Source: Desulfobulbaceae bacterium (GTDB lineage: Bacteria; Desulfobacterota; Desulfobulbia; Desulfobulbales; Desulfobulbaceae). From it: a stretch of 64,000 bases of DNA. The DNA is taken from contig JAABPV010000022.1 of the NCBI GenBank assembly GCA_011391865.1, positions 45,430 through 109,429 on the forward strand, given 5' to 3'. The notes below the pieces were generated by a model. The model was given only the letters and a program-made list of their open reading frames with translations, was not told the DNA's origin and did not search any database. The number at the start of each line of letters is the position of its first letter. Positions within the stretch are counted from its first letter, which is position 1. This document shows positions 51,944 to 61,126 of the stretch, one piece after another. Both the position numbers and the translations under genes were made by a program.

Positions 51944-51969
51944 GGGCACAGGAAACGTTTCCTGTGCCC
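51944..51969. promoter_or_regulatory. 26-bp perfect palindrome upstream of purF (possible operator)
   Basis: Two 13-bp perfect arms meet at ACGT: GGGCACAGGAAAC then GTTTCCTGTGCCC. The core GGAAACGTTTCC resembles LacI/PurR-family operators (AAACGTTT centre). It sits 45-70 bases before the purF start. It could instead act as a terminator, but no T-run follows on the minus strand and no plus-strand gene precedes it. Confidence 0.45.
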
Positions 51970-52070
51970 TGTTTTCACTTAATTTGTTGAACCAAAAGCT
52001 CGTGTGTTTTAGTGGCGTTACAGCCGTTACAGCGTAATGCCCATTGTGGGCCGGATTTATATGAAATATC

Positions 52071-52188
52071 ATAGGAGTTACGCAGTTCGATTGCCAACCC
52101 GTTGATTTTATTCAACTGACGACTTAAGCGGCAAAAAGACAACTGACTGTAATAGTTAAAATTCTTATTTCAACTGCGTAAGTCCTAT
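52071..52188. mobile_element. 118-bp MITE-like element with 17-bp inverted ends
   Basis: ATAGGAGTTACGCAGTT at 52071-52087 and AACTGCGTAAGTCCTAT at 52172-52188 are inverted repeats with one mismatch. The interior is AT-rich and non-coding. ATC flanks both sides (52068-52070 and 52189-52191), a possible 3-bp target duplication. GGACTTACGCA-type ends are common in IS-derived MITEs. Its right end abuts the stop codon of the DUF1848 gene. Confidence 0.65.
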
Positions 52189-52189
52189 A

Positions 52190-53125
52190 TCAGTCAAACA
52201 AACTGCCTTGAACTTTATTGCTCATACTTTTATTTGATAAATAATCTTTTGGAATAAAAAGAAATTCACTCTCTGGATTATGTTGCTTGTATCTGATTTT
52301 TGCTAACTCGCTATTTTGAACAGCATAGCAGTATATACAACCGTGAGGACAAGTGTCATATTCACCGATGTCTCGTGAAAAAAAACAACCGCAATCAGGA
52401 CGATTTCCTTTTTTTTGAACAAATTTTTTTTTCCCTGAAATTTCAGCAAGCCTTTCAGCATCAATACATCTTGCAGCGGCTACACCTGGAACTAACAAAT
52501 GTTTTTGTGAACACATCGTCAGTTTGAATCCGCATGATTTTGCTATTTGAGAAAATTCAATAGCAAGATTTCTTTTCGCTTCATCTTCTATGCTTTCCAA
52601 AGAAAATCCAAATTCTTTGGAAGCTGCCTGTACATTTCTAAGAGTTTTTTTGTAGAGTTGAGCAAAAGAAATCACTACTTCGTCTGCCGTTCCATGCAAT
52701 GCTTTGGCCAATTTTTCAAAATTACGTCGATGAAAATCGATAGATGTTATAGAAGAAAACAAAATTGTGTCATATCGCCAAACGGCTACTTTTGATCCAT
52801 AAATTCCAGAAAGCCGCTTCATGCTTTCAATGGAATTGGAAACGTCAACGACAGAAAATTCGACAGCTCTTGGGTATCCGTTAATGCAATATTGAACCAC
52901 AAAAGGAAAACCACGCTCTTGCACTTCTGTGAGATGTTTAAAGAATGGAATTAAATTTTTTGTCCAGAATACAAAACCATCGACTTGCGATCGAGTCAAA
53001 TCAACAACTGAAATCCGCTGATTATAAGGATTCACAACCTTGCAATAACCAGCACGAAGGCGATTAATAAACCATTCTCCGTAGAAAGTCGGGATGTCCG
53101 TTTTATAACTTGCAGAAATAATCAT
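52190..53125 (-). CDS. DUF1848 family protein (radical-SAM-like)
   Basis: A 311-residue protein matching DUF1848: an N-terminal IISASYKTDIPTFYGEWF, VFWTKNLIPF, YDTILFSS, and the C-terminal cysteine cluster CGCFFSRDIGEYDTCPHGCI with CIYCYA. The CxxCxYC-like spacing suggests an Fe-S cluster. The biochemical function is unknown. The gene is AT-rich compared with the surroundings. Its ATG overlaps the TGA of the methyltransferase-like gene (ATGA). The TGA stop lies at the edge of the MITE. Confidence 0.85.
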   Translation of the reverse strand: MIISASYKTDIPTFYGEWFINRLRAGYCKVVNPYNQRISVVDLTRSQVDGFVFWTKNLIPFFKHLTEVQERGFPFVVQYCINGYPRAVEFSVVDVSNSIESMKRLSGIYGSKVAVWRYDTILFSSITSIDFHRRNFEKLAKALHGTADEVVISFAQLYKKTLRNVQAASKEFGFSLESIEDEAKRNLAIEFSQIAKSCGFKLTMCSQKHLLVPGVAAARCIDAERLAEISGKKKFVQKKGNRPDCGCFFSRDIGEYDTCPHGCIYCYAVQNSELAKIRYKQHNPESEFLFIPKDYLSNKSMSNKVQGSLFD

Positions 53126-53975
53126 TTCTTTACTTTTCTACATATTCTGTACGCAATATTAGCCCCCAGTTTTGGTTGGTTAACTTCTTTAAATTTTTCA
53201 TAAAAAACGCCCAAATCTTTTTTTTCTTCACTAAGTTCCATTTTAATGAACTCTCTTGCAGACATTATTACTTCAAAAGAATTTCTTCTTGCAAGATCAT
53301 CAAACCAGTTGTAAAACTGTTGATTATTGTTATCTATATACAAAAATAAGGAACCATTTTTCGCCTTTGCAAAAAGGTTTTCAAAAAAAGGCTGAGCGTC
53401 ATCCTTTATCTTGTAAACTTCAGACATAAAGTAACTCATTGTAAAAAAATCTGAATCCAAATATTTCGAACGATTCTCCCAACTACTGGATACTCCAACG
53501 TCAAATCGTTGGAAAAATGTGGACATTCGCAAAGTTGCCCCTATTTTTTTATCTACATCCTGCCATGCTTCCCCCATGCTTCTTCTCGGTCATACAGTGT
53601 ACATCTAAGATGTGGAGACTGATCCAAATCACTCAGGTACTTCAAGACACCGAGTAGATCACTTCCTGGTCCACCACCAATACAAGTCATATTTACTGTC
53701 TCGGCAGTACCCATCAAGCATTTCAATTCATTGCAAGATTTAATTATCTTATGGATAATATTAGCATGAGAAGTTACATAACAGTAAATATAGGCAAAAC
53801 GAGTTATTGGATCTGTATAATCAACCTCCTCACCAAAGTCAGTGAGTTTTTTATATGTGCCAGAAAGATAATCAAGTTTCTTTTTTATAGTCGCATCTTT
53901 TTCTGCATCTCCTATTAGAGGTATTTCTGCATAAATCTCATCAAGAACAGATTTGACCAATTGAAAACAATTCAT
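53122..53975 (-). pseudogene. SAM-dependent methyltransferase-like gene broken by an 11-bp duplication
   Basis: Two consecutive frames, 53975-53553 (ending REEAWGKHGRM) and 53577-53122 (starting MGEAWQDVDKKIG), are one gene. The first has a helical N-terminus and the SAM-binding motif CIGGGPGSDLLG. The second has a Rossmann-like C-terminal half (SLFLYIDNNNQQFYNWFDDL). At the junction CCATGCTTCCC/CCATGCTTCTT (53563-53584) is an 11-bp tandem duplication. Removing one copy restores REEAWQDVDKKIG and a 280-residue protein. AT-rich, operonic with DUF1848. Probably inactive as sequenced. Confidence 0.82.
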
Positions 53976-54103
53976 GATTGCTCCGTTTATTTGACTTGAA
54001 TGGCTCTACGTCACTTCATAAATCTAAACAAAAACTAATCGGCAGACCGTTGCCGCGATAGACAAAAATTATACAGCAGCCCGCCGGAATGCGCTGCCGT
54101 TTT

Positions 54104-57100
54104 TTACCAGACCGGCACCGGCAGCAGCTCAACTTTGGCCCCGCAGGCCGCGCTTTCCTCAATGCGCACTCGCTCCGTCGGGAGGTTGAGCCTGCCGACA
54201 AGCTGCTGCCGCACCACCTCGGCGCGGGCATTGGCCAAGTCGGGCAGGACATGCTCCGGCAGCGCGTCCTGCCGGGCCGCCAGCGGCTGCAAGTCCTCCC
54301 GCGCCTTGATTTCTGGCAGCAGATCTTTGACTATCGGCAACCCAGCTTTGTTTAAGGTCATCTGCCGCAGCACCTCTTGGGCGAGCAGCCGGTCTAACTC
54401 CTGCTTCCGCCGGGCATTCTCCTCCTCAACTTTCTGGCCGCCCTTCTTCTGGGCTTGGGCAAGCAGACCCTTCCGGTCAGCCTCTTGATCATAGCAGCCT
54501 TTGACTGTCCAGCCAAGATGCGGACGGCTGCTGAAAAGTGTGCGGAGACCGTCTATGCCTTCCATGAAATCCGGCACTTTGTCGCCGGGCAGAAAATCAA
54601 TGTTCTGCGCCTTAGGCAAGTTAGGAACCAATTTTTCCAATGCCGTCCAAGGCGAGGTGTCGCGCAGTTTTTGGAGCATGTCTGCCGCCGCCTTGACAAT
54701 CACCTCATCCGTGGCAGAAAAGGGCACAGATTGAAGGGGCATGGAAAAACCGCCGTCCTTGTCGGTCAACAGAGCTAGGGCAAAGGCATAATCGGATTTC
54801 GGCAAAGGAACAAAACCGGAAAAATCAAGCCGGTCGCCGTCCGCCGACACACTGCGGGTGACCCGGCCACGGCTGCTGTCCAAACCCAGCTCTTTAGCCA
54901 GCAGCTGGCCAGTTTTTTCCAAAGGCAGCCGCTCCACAGTCAGCTTGTCTATAATTGCGCTGGCCGTGTCAGTTTTGCCGCTGGCCGCGAAATCGCTGCC
55001 GCCCATTTTGCCGGTGAACGAAAAGGCTGCTGCCGTGCCTGTTTTTATCGGCCCAATTTGCCCCTGAATGCCGCTGAACTTGCTGCCGCCGCGTTGCAGG
55101 CTACCGCCGTTGAGATTGCACTGTTCAACTGCAATCTGCGGCAGTTCGGTGAAGAGACCGAAGAAAGCCGCAGGCAAACTGCTGTTTACCGCAGCAAGTT
55201 GAAGCTGCGGCTCTTCCACGGCAAGCTTTTCTGCGGAAGCGGCAAACGGCGAGAGAACGAGCGTGGCCTTGTCCGTCGCAGCCCGTCGCCAGTGCAGGCT
55301 GTCACCTTGGTTAGTTTCAGCGGCGAAGCTGTCCACGCTGAGGCTGCCGCTGAAACGGCTTTCCGGCAGGCGGAACTCTCCCTTTGCGCTCAGGCTGCCC
55401 TGCTTGAGGCTCAGGCTGTCACGGAACAGGCTGGCGAACGCCTTGCTGAAGAGGCGGATGTCCAAACGTTCCGCTGTCAGCTCCGCCGCGCCGGAGCCGT
55501 CCCGGCGGAGCTGCCCTTCCGCTTTCAGGCTGCCTTGGCCTGCTGCGGCAGCGAAGCGGAAATTGTTCTGCGGCGGCTGCGGCCCACGCAGCCCGCTCAG
55601 GCTCATCTTCAGACCGGAGAGCGGCAGCATGGCTTGGCCAACCGGCAGCAGGCCGGAGGAGCCGCTGATCTCCACCGCGTCGGCGGCGAAGCGCAGCTTG
55701 CCTCCTGAACGGAAGAAAAAGCCCGGCGCGTCGGCGGCGAAGTCCGCGCCGTCCAGCGCGATGCTGCCGCAGCTCATGCTCCGGGTCGCGCCGTCAAGGA
55801 CGCAGTCTGCGCCGTTGGCTGCTTTGCCGGAAACTAAGGCGGCACCGCCGCGCTCAAGACTAAAATCCTGCACCGTCACCGCGCCGCTGGTGAGATGCAG
55901 AGCTGCTCCTCCGTCCGCGCCTGCGCTCAGGCGGCCTGCACCGGACAGCTCCGCTCTGCCCCGGCTGAAATGCAGCTCGTCGCCAAGATAGGGATTGAGC
56001 AGGCTGGCATCCGCATTGCGCAGTAGTACGCTGCCGCCGAGACTGAGGCCAGATTCTGTTTTTTCCGCCTCGCCGCTGACCGCGAGCCTGCCGGAGCCGG
56101 CCGCCGCCTCAAGGCTGACCGGACCGGGCAGGCCGCCAAGGCTCATTTTCAGGCCGGAGAGCGGCAGTATGGCCGCGCCCAAGGGCAGCTTGGCTGAAGA
56201 GTCTTTCAGCTCCAAGGCGTTCGCGCTCAGGCGGAGGCGGCCTGCTGGCCTGAGGAAGAAGCCGCTGTCGGCAAAGTCTGCCCCGTCCAGCGTGATTTTG
56301 CCGCAGCTCATGCTCTTGGCCGCACCGTCAAGAGCGCAGTCAGAACCATGAGCCGATCTGCCGGAAATCAAGGCCGTGCCCCCGCGCTGAAGGCTAAAAT
56401 CCCGCAGCGTCACCGCGCCGTTGGAAAGATGCAGCGCAGAGCCGCCTTCAGCGGGACTGAGGCGGAAGCCGCCGCTGATGTCCGCGCCGCCTTTGGCCGG
56501 GCTGATGCCTTCGCCGAAATACGGCTGAAGGATCTCCGCGCCCGCGTCCTTCAGGCTCAGCTGCCCGGAAAGAGCCAAGCCTGCTTCGGATTTGGCCGCC
56601 TCGCCGCTGATTTCCAGCCTGCCAGAGCCAGCCGCCGCCTCGAGGCTGACCGGTCCGGGCAGACCGCCAAGGCTCATTTTCAGGCCGGAGAGCGGCAGCA
56701 TGGCCGCGCCAAAGGGCAGCTTGGCTGCGGAATCTTTCAGCTCCAAGGCGTTCGCGCTCAGGCGGAGGCGGCCTGCTGGCCGGAGGAAGAAGCCGCTGTC
56801 GGCAAAGTCTGCTCCGTCTACGGTGATTTTGCCGCAGTTCATGCTCTTGGCGCCGCCGTCAAGAGCGCAGTCCGCACCATGAGCCGTTCTGCCGGAAATC
56901 AAGGCCGCGCCCCCGCGCTGAAGGCTGAAATCCCGCAGCGTCACCGCGCCGTTAGAAAGATGCAGCGCAGATCCGCTTGTCTTGAAGGTGCCGCTCAAAT
57001 CTGCACCGCCTTTGCTGAAAACAATGCCGTCGCCGAAGTACGGCTGAAGAATTTCCGGGCCGACATTGCGCAGCGTCAGCGTGCCGGACAAAGCGATCCC

Positions 57101-59614
57101 CGATTCCTCTTTGACTGCGGCACCGCTGATCTCCAGCCTGCCGCCGCTGCTGGCCGCCTCCAAACTGATCTGTCCGGGCTGTTTTTGGGTCAGACCGCTC
57201 AGGCTCATCTTCAAACTGGAGAGCGGCAGCATGGCCGCGCCCAAAGGCAGCTTGGCTGAAGAGTCTTTCAGCTCCAAGGTCTTCGCGCTCAGGCGGAGGC
57301 GACCCGCAGGCCGGAGGAAGAAGCCGCTGTCGGCGAAGTCCGCCCCGTCCAGCGCGATTTTGCCGCAGCTCATGCTTCTGGCCACGCCGTTTAGAGCGCA
57401 GTCCAAGCCGCTGGCCGCTTTGCCGGAAAGCAGCACCGCCTCGCCTCGCTGAAGCGTGAAATTCCGCAGCGTCACCGCGCTGTCGGCAAAGCTCAAGGCC
57501 GCGCCGTTCAGACTGAAGCTGCCGCTGACATCCGCGCCGCCCTGCTTGAAGCGCAGTTCCCCGCCTTGCGTCAGATACGGATGCAGCAGGTCGGCGGAGA
57601 CATTTTTCAGACTCAGCTTGCCGGAGAGCGCGACCGCGCCGTCTTTGCCTTTGGCCGCCGCACCATTGATCTCGATGCTGCCCTGCTTACCTGCCGCTGC
57701 TGTCAGCTTGAGGCCGCTGTCCGCCTGCAAGCTCAGGCTGAGGCCCGAAAGCGGCAGGCTGGCCGGGCCGAATTGCAGCCGGGCCGAGGAATTTTTCAGC
57801 TCCAGCGTGCTGGAAGAGAAATACAGCCTGCCTCGTTTGCCGCTGGGGAGAAAGAAGCCTGTGTCGGCGAAGTCTGCTCCGTCCAGCGCGGTTGTGCCGC
57901 AGCTCACGCTCCGGGCCGCGCCATCAAGGATGCAGTCCGCACTGTGCAGGCTTTTGGCACTCAGCAGCACAGCCTTTTTTTGCTGCAACGTGAAATCGCG
58001 CAAGGCCACCGCGCCACCCGTAATAGTCAGGCTGGGGCTGCCGTCGGCCCGCTGCTCCAGCCGCAGCTCACCGCTGATGTCCGCGCCGCCTTTGGTGAAA
58101 CGCAGCCCTTCATCTGCGGAGAGAAAAGGGCGGAAGAAGTCGGCCTGGGTGTTTTGGAGGCTAAGACTGCCGTTCAGGCTGAAGGCGGGATCCGCCGCGC
58201 CGGTGAAGGAGAGCGCGGATTTACCGTTGCTGGCCGAGAGGGAAAGCCGCGCAGGATCGCTGTTTTTCCCTTGAGCGGTGGCCTTGAGATTCTCGAAGCC
58301 AGACAACTCCAGTTGCACGTCAGTCCATTCCTGCCCACCGCTGCGCACTTGGCCCTTGCTCAAGGTCAGCTTGCCTACCGCAAGACCGATTTCCGCCGGG
58401 TTGAGCAGGGCGGCGGCTTTGACGGCCAGCGCGGAGCCGTCCAGCAACCCGGCCATGCTTGACGGCAGATCAAGCTGCGGCTCCTCCAACAGCAGCTCCT
58501 CCACGATGTAATGCTGCTGAAGAGGGTTCCCCCGGACTATGACATGGGCGGTGGGCGAGGTCAGTCGGAACGCCTGCTTTGGCTGCTCCTCATAATCAGC
58601 GGACTGCGCCAGCAGACTGGAGAAGGTGACAGAGGCGGTCGCGTTCAGCCCTTTGCCTGACTCGCCTTTGTCGCGCAGACTGATCTCCAGCACTGCGTCT
58701 GCCCGCGCTGCGCTCAGGCTCAGGGATTTAGCCAGTTCCGGGAAGAGGCCGAGATACTGCTGTGGATCAAGATTGTCTAACTTGAGGGTCAGGCGGGTTT
58801 CCGGGCCGCTGTCGTCCTCCTGCCGCTGGCCGATGAGCTGTAGCGGGCTGGAGTTGACCACTGCGCTCAGGCTGGGATCAAGCCCTTGTCCGGCAGGCGG
58901 CAGGACAAATTCAATATGCTCGACCAAATGCTTTTTCCCGCTGGGCTGATCAAAAAAGTGCGCTGTGCTGCGGCTCAGGCGGAGACTGTTGACCCGCAAC
59001 CAATCAGGAAAAACATTGAGGCCGCCGAACAGTCCGCTGCCAGGCGGCAAAGCGTTGAAGCTCCCGTCCTGCCGACGGAGCAGGTCAGCCCGCAGGCGGT
59101 CAATGCGGACATCGTCCAAGGCGATTTGCCCTTTCAGCAAAGCCGCTGGACGCAGCTGGGCGGCGATGCTGTCAATGCGGGCCAGTTCCCGCTCATCTGG
59201 ATGAGCAGCGGCAGGGCCGACGGTGATCTCATTCAGGCGCAGCAGCAGCTTGAAGGGCGAGAGGCTGGCTTGACCCACAGTGACCGGCCTGCCGAGCTGA
59301 CGGCTTACTTTCTCGGCCAGCGGCCCTTGCACATAAAGCGGCAGCAGATAGAACGCTCCAGCCAGCCAAAGGAGCAGCAGCGCGGGCGGCAGCAGCAAGA
59401 GGAGGACAAGACAGAGGCGGCCTCTGCCGCCGGAGCGGGGAGCTTTGCTCTGCCGGGTGGATTTTTTTTCCGGCGGAGCGGCGGCTTTGGGCGGCTTAGA
59501 TGCAGAAGCCGCGCTGCGGGCGGCAGGACGGTGCGGGGCCGCGCCGCCAGTTATCTGTATTTCGCCAAAATCGGGCGCACCTGCGCCCGCAGGATTTTTT
59601 TTCTCGTCGGTCAT
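54104..59614 (-). CDS. Giant DUF748/AsmA-like envelope protein with tandem modules
   Basis: An 1836-residue protein. A proline/alanine-rich cytoplasmic N-terminus (1-62), one transmembrane helix (about 67-91), then an AsmA/DUF748-type periplasmic beta-rich region starting LYVQGPLAEKVSRQLGRPVTVGQASLSPFKLLLRL. The middle consists of five consecutive ~178-residue modules (GGADxSGxF, LxxxAVTLRDFSLQRG, DCALDG, SCGKIALDGADFADSGFFL, LPLSGLKMSLSGL). The C-terminus has a DUF748 end (VPFSATDEVIVKAAADML) and a charged coiled region. Family members span the periplasm and help move lipids to the outer membrane. Length is roughly 1.5-2 times usual because of the modules. Confidence 0.88.
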   Translation of the reverse strand: MTDEKKNPAGAGAPDFGEIQITGGAAPHRPAARSAASASKPPKAAAPPEKKSTRQSKAPRSGGRGRLCLVLLLLLPPALLLLWLAGAFYLLPLYVQGPLAEKVSRQLGRPVTVGQASLSPFKLLLRLNEITVGPAAAHPDERELARIDSIAAQLRPAALLKGQIALDDVRIDRLRADLLRRQDGSFNALPPGSGLFGGLNVFPDWLRVNSLRLSRSTAHFFDQPSGKKHLVEHIEFVLPPAGQGLDPSLSAVVNSSPLQLIGQRQEDDSGPETRLTLKLDNLDPQQYLGLFPELAKSLSLSAARADAVLEISLRDKGESGKGLNATASVTFSSLLAQSADYEEQPKQAFRLTSPTAHVIVRGNPLQQHYIVEELLLEEPQLDLPSSMAGLLDGSALAVKAAALLNPAEIGLAVGKLTLSKGQVRSGGQEWTDVQLELSGFENLKATAQGKNSDPARLSLSASNGKSALSFTGAADPAFSLNGSLSLQNTQADFFRPFLSADEGLRFTKGGADISGELRLEQRADGSPSLTITGGAVALRDFTLQQKKAVLLSAKSLHSADCILDGAARSVSCGTTALDGADFADTGFFLPSGKRGRLYFSSSTLELKNSSARLQFGPASLPLSGLSLSLQADSGLKLTAAAGKQGSIEINGAAAKGKDGAVALSGKLSLKNVSADLLHPYLTQGGELRFKQGGADVSGSFSLNGAALSFADSAVTLRNFTLQRGEAVLLSGKAASGLDCALNGVARSMSCGKIALDGADFADSGFFLRPAGRLRLSAKTLELKDSSAKLPLGAAMLPLSSLKMSLSGLTQKQPGQISLEAASSGGRLEISGAAVKEESGIALSGTLTLRNVGPEILQPYFGDGIVFSKGGADLSGTFKTSGSALHLSNGAVTLRDFSLQRGGAALISGRTAHGADCALDGGAKSMNCGKITVDGADFADSGFFLRPAGRLRLSANALELKDSAAKLPFGAAMLPLSGLKMSLGGLPGPVSLEAAAGSGRLEISGEAAKSEAGLALSGQLSLKDAGAEILQPYFGEGISPAKGGADISGGFRLSPAEGGSALHLSNGAVTLRDFSLQRGGTALISGRSAHGSDCALDGAAKSMSCGKITLDGADFADSGFFLRPAGRLRLSANALELKDSSAKLPLGAAILPLSGLKMSLGGLPGPVSLEAAAGSGRLAVSGEAEKTESGLSLGGSVLLRNADASLLNPYLGDELHFSRGRAELSGAGRLSAGADGGAALHLTSGAVTVQDFSLERGGAALVSGKAANGADCVLDGATRSMSCGSIALDGADFAADAPGFFFRSGGKLRFAADAVEISGSSGLLPVGQAMLPLSGLKMSLSGLRGPQPPQNNFRFAAAAGQGSLKAEGQLRRDGSGAAELTAERLDIRLFSKAFASLFRDSLSLKQGSLSAKGEFRLPESRFSGSLSVDSFAAETNQGDSLHWRRAATDKATLVLSPFAASAEKLAVEEPQLQLAAVNSSLPAAFFGLFTELPQIAVEQCNLNGGSLQRGGSKFSGIQGQIGPIKTGTAAAFSFTGKMGGSDFAASGKTDTASAIIDKLTVERLPLEKTGQLLAKELGLDSSRGRVTRSVSADGDRLDFSGFVPLPKSDYAFALALLTDKDGGFSMPLQSVPFSATDEVIVKAAADMLQKLRDTSPWTALEKLVPNLPKAQNIDFLPGDKVPDFMEGIDGLRTLFSSRPHLGWTVKGCYDQEADRKGLLAQAQKKGGQKVEEENARRKQELDRLLAQEVLRQMTLNKAGLPIVKDLLPEIKAREDLQPLAARQDALPEHVLPDLANARAEVVRQQLVGRLNLPTERVRIEESAACGAKVELLPVPVW
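55700..58100 (-). repeat. Five tandem ~531-540 bp coding modules in the AsmA-like gene
   Basis: The landmark encoding FADSGFF recurs at 55721, 56261, 56792, 57323 and 57857, i.e. every 531-540 bases. Adjacent modules are nearly identical at DNA level over long stretches (for example 56220-56300 and 56750-56830), so they are recently duplicated or homogenised. Each module carries a Cys pair (DCxLDG then SCG). Confidence 0.88.
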
Positions 59615-59752
59615 GGTCGTGGAGGCATTCTGTCGGCGGCCAGCCGCCGTCTCTGGGGGATGCGGAAAATTGTACAGTCTTGCCCAGATAAATCAAGCGG
59701 CAAACAGCATGGCCCGACGCAATACGGCAAGCGGAGGAGAGACGGCGAGGCT

Positions 59753-61126
59753 TCAGGAGCTTTCTTTGCTCCGACCGTTCATCTCCCGGAACAGCTTCAA
59801 CGCCATTGCCCCCACAGCCAGCACCCCGGCGATCAGCCCGGCCCAAAGCAGCCAGATGCGCCACGGGATTTCCTTTTTCAGCTCCAAGGCCGCTTGGCCA
59901 GCCAGTGTCCGCTGCGGCCCGGCCTCGGCGGCTGCAACCAACTTGCCGCCGCTGACCGGCTCCGCCGCCTTGAGGAGCTGCCCTACCTGCGAGCGGGCAG
60001 GCTCCAGTCCGGCCCGGCCATAGGCCAGCGTGTAGGGCGGCTCGCCTTGGGCCATGAAGACGAGCTGGCCCGGCAGCCAGCCCAGCTCCAGCACCGGAGC
60101 CGCGCTGCCGCTGACCTCGGTTTCCAGCCGCCAGTAGCGGTCGGTGACTGGCGGCAGCGTCAGCCGTCCGCTCTCCAGCTTCACTCCGTCAACGGTTAGC
60201 TGCCAGACGAGCAACGAAGTCCGCCGCTGCCACGCCGCCTGATCGTCCGGGCGCGAGGAAATAATGAACTCGGCCAGCGCGTTCTGCTCCGGCAGGCGGA
60301 TATTGAGCTGATCTGCCGGGAAGAAACCGCCGGTGCTGTAGAGCCACGCGGTTCGGCCCGGCGCGGCGGAGGAATCAGGCGTGCCGTTCAGCGGCAGCAG
60401 CGAGCGGGCCTGCGCCCGTGTTTCGCTTTCGTAACCAGCCTGCGCCGCGCTCAGGCTGATGCCCTCCTTGCCCTGCGGCCAGGTGAGGCGCAGGTATTTC
60501 CTTGCAGCCTGCCCGTCCAGCTCGATCCGCCTGCGCAGAAGCTGATGACCGCCGAAGCTCAGTTCGGCCAAGGCCGCTGAAGAGACGAGCGTCTGCCAGC
60601 TGTTCAGATCATCGCTGGCATCGACCCGCACCGAGGCGGAGAACTGCCCGCCGCTCCACGTGAATTCCAGCCAGTCCGGCTGGCTCTTCAAGACTGAGGC
60701 ATCAAGCAGATAGGCGGCAATATTCTGGCTGGCTGGTGCTGCTTGGCCAGCGCGGAAGGCGATGATCGCCCCGCTGCTGCCGATGCTGATGCCAAGGTCG
60801 GCGATGCCGCTGTCGCCGTTCGTCGGCTCGGCGAGCGGGAAGAAGGGCAGGCTTTGCGCGGGCCGGGCGGCCTGCTCCGGCTGCGGCGGGCGGAGCAGGT
60901 GCGGCACCGGGCCATGCGCGTTGAAGACCCGCAGGTCGCCGAGATCAGGCCGGACGCAGCCCTGATAGACCTCAGCAGGCAGGCTCAGGCTGACCACCGG
61001 ACTGCCGCCGCGCACCTTCAGCTCCATGCCGTAGGCGAAATCCTCCAGCCGCAGCGGCTGCGGTTCATCCTTGGCCCAGCAGGGCGGCGCGGCCAGCAGA
61101 ATCAAGAGAATGAGCAGGCGGTTCAT
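59753..61126 (-). CDS. DUF3999 family membrane-anchored protein
   Basis: A 457-residue protein with signal peptide (MNRLLILLILLAAPPCWA), a large periplasmic beta-rich region (LEDFAYGMELKVRGGSPVVSL, LPAEVYQGCVRPDLGDLRVFNAHG) and a C-terminal transmembrane helix (about residues 424-446) with a short basic tail. The architecture and N-terminal motif are those of DUF3999, which regularly neighbours DUF2339. Its ATG overlaps the DUF2339 TGA (ATGA). Function unknown; probably envelope. The AsmA-like gene follows after 138 bases. Confidence 0.9.
   Translation of the reverse strand: MNRLLILLILLAAPPCWAKDEPQPLRLEDFAYGMELKVRGGSPVVSLSLPAEVYQGCVRPDLGDLRVFNAHGPVPHLLRPPQPEQAARPAQSLPFFPLAEPTNGDSGIADLGISIGSSGAIIAFRAGQAAPASQNIAAYLLDASVLKSQPDWLEFTWSGGQFSASVRVDASDDLNSWQTLVSSAALAELSFGGHQLLRRRIELDGQAARKYLRLTWPQGKEGISLSAAQAGYESETRAQARSLLPLNGTPDSSAAPGRTAWLYSTGGFFPADQLNIRLPEQNALAEFIISSRPDDQAAWQRRTSLLVWQLTVDGVKLESGRLTLPPVTDRYWRLETEVSGSAAPVLELGWLPGQLVFMAQGEPPYTLAYGRAGLEPARSQVGQLLKAAEPVSGGKLVAAAEAGPQRTLAGQAALELKKEIPWRIWLLWAGLIAGVLAVGAMALKLFREMNGRSKESS

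Noticed and set aside
51944..51969. Intrinsic terminator
   Set aside because: No T-run on the minus strand after the hairpin and no plus-strand gene upstream; an operator is more plausible.
59496..60199. Plus-strand ORFs opposite DUF3999 and the AsmA-like gene
   Set aside because: Compositional shadows in GC-rich antisense; arginine/glutamine-rich with no family.
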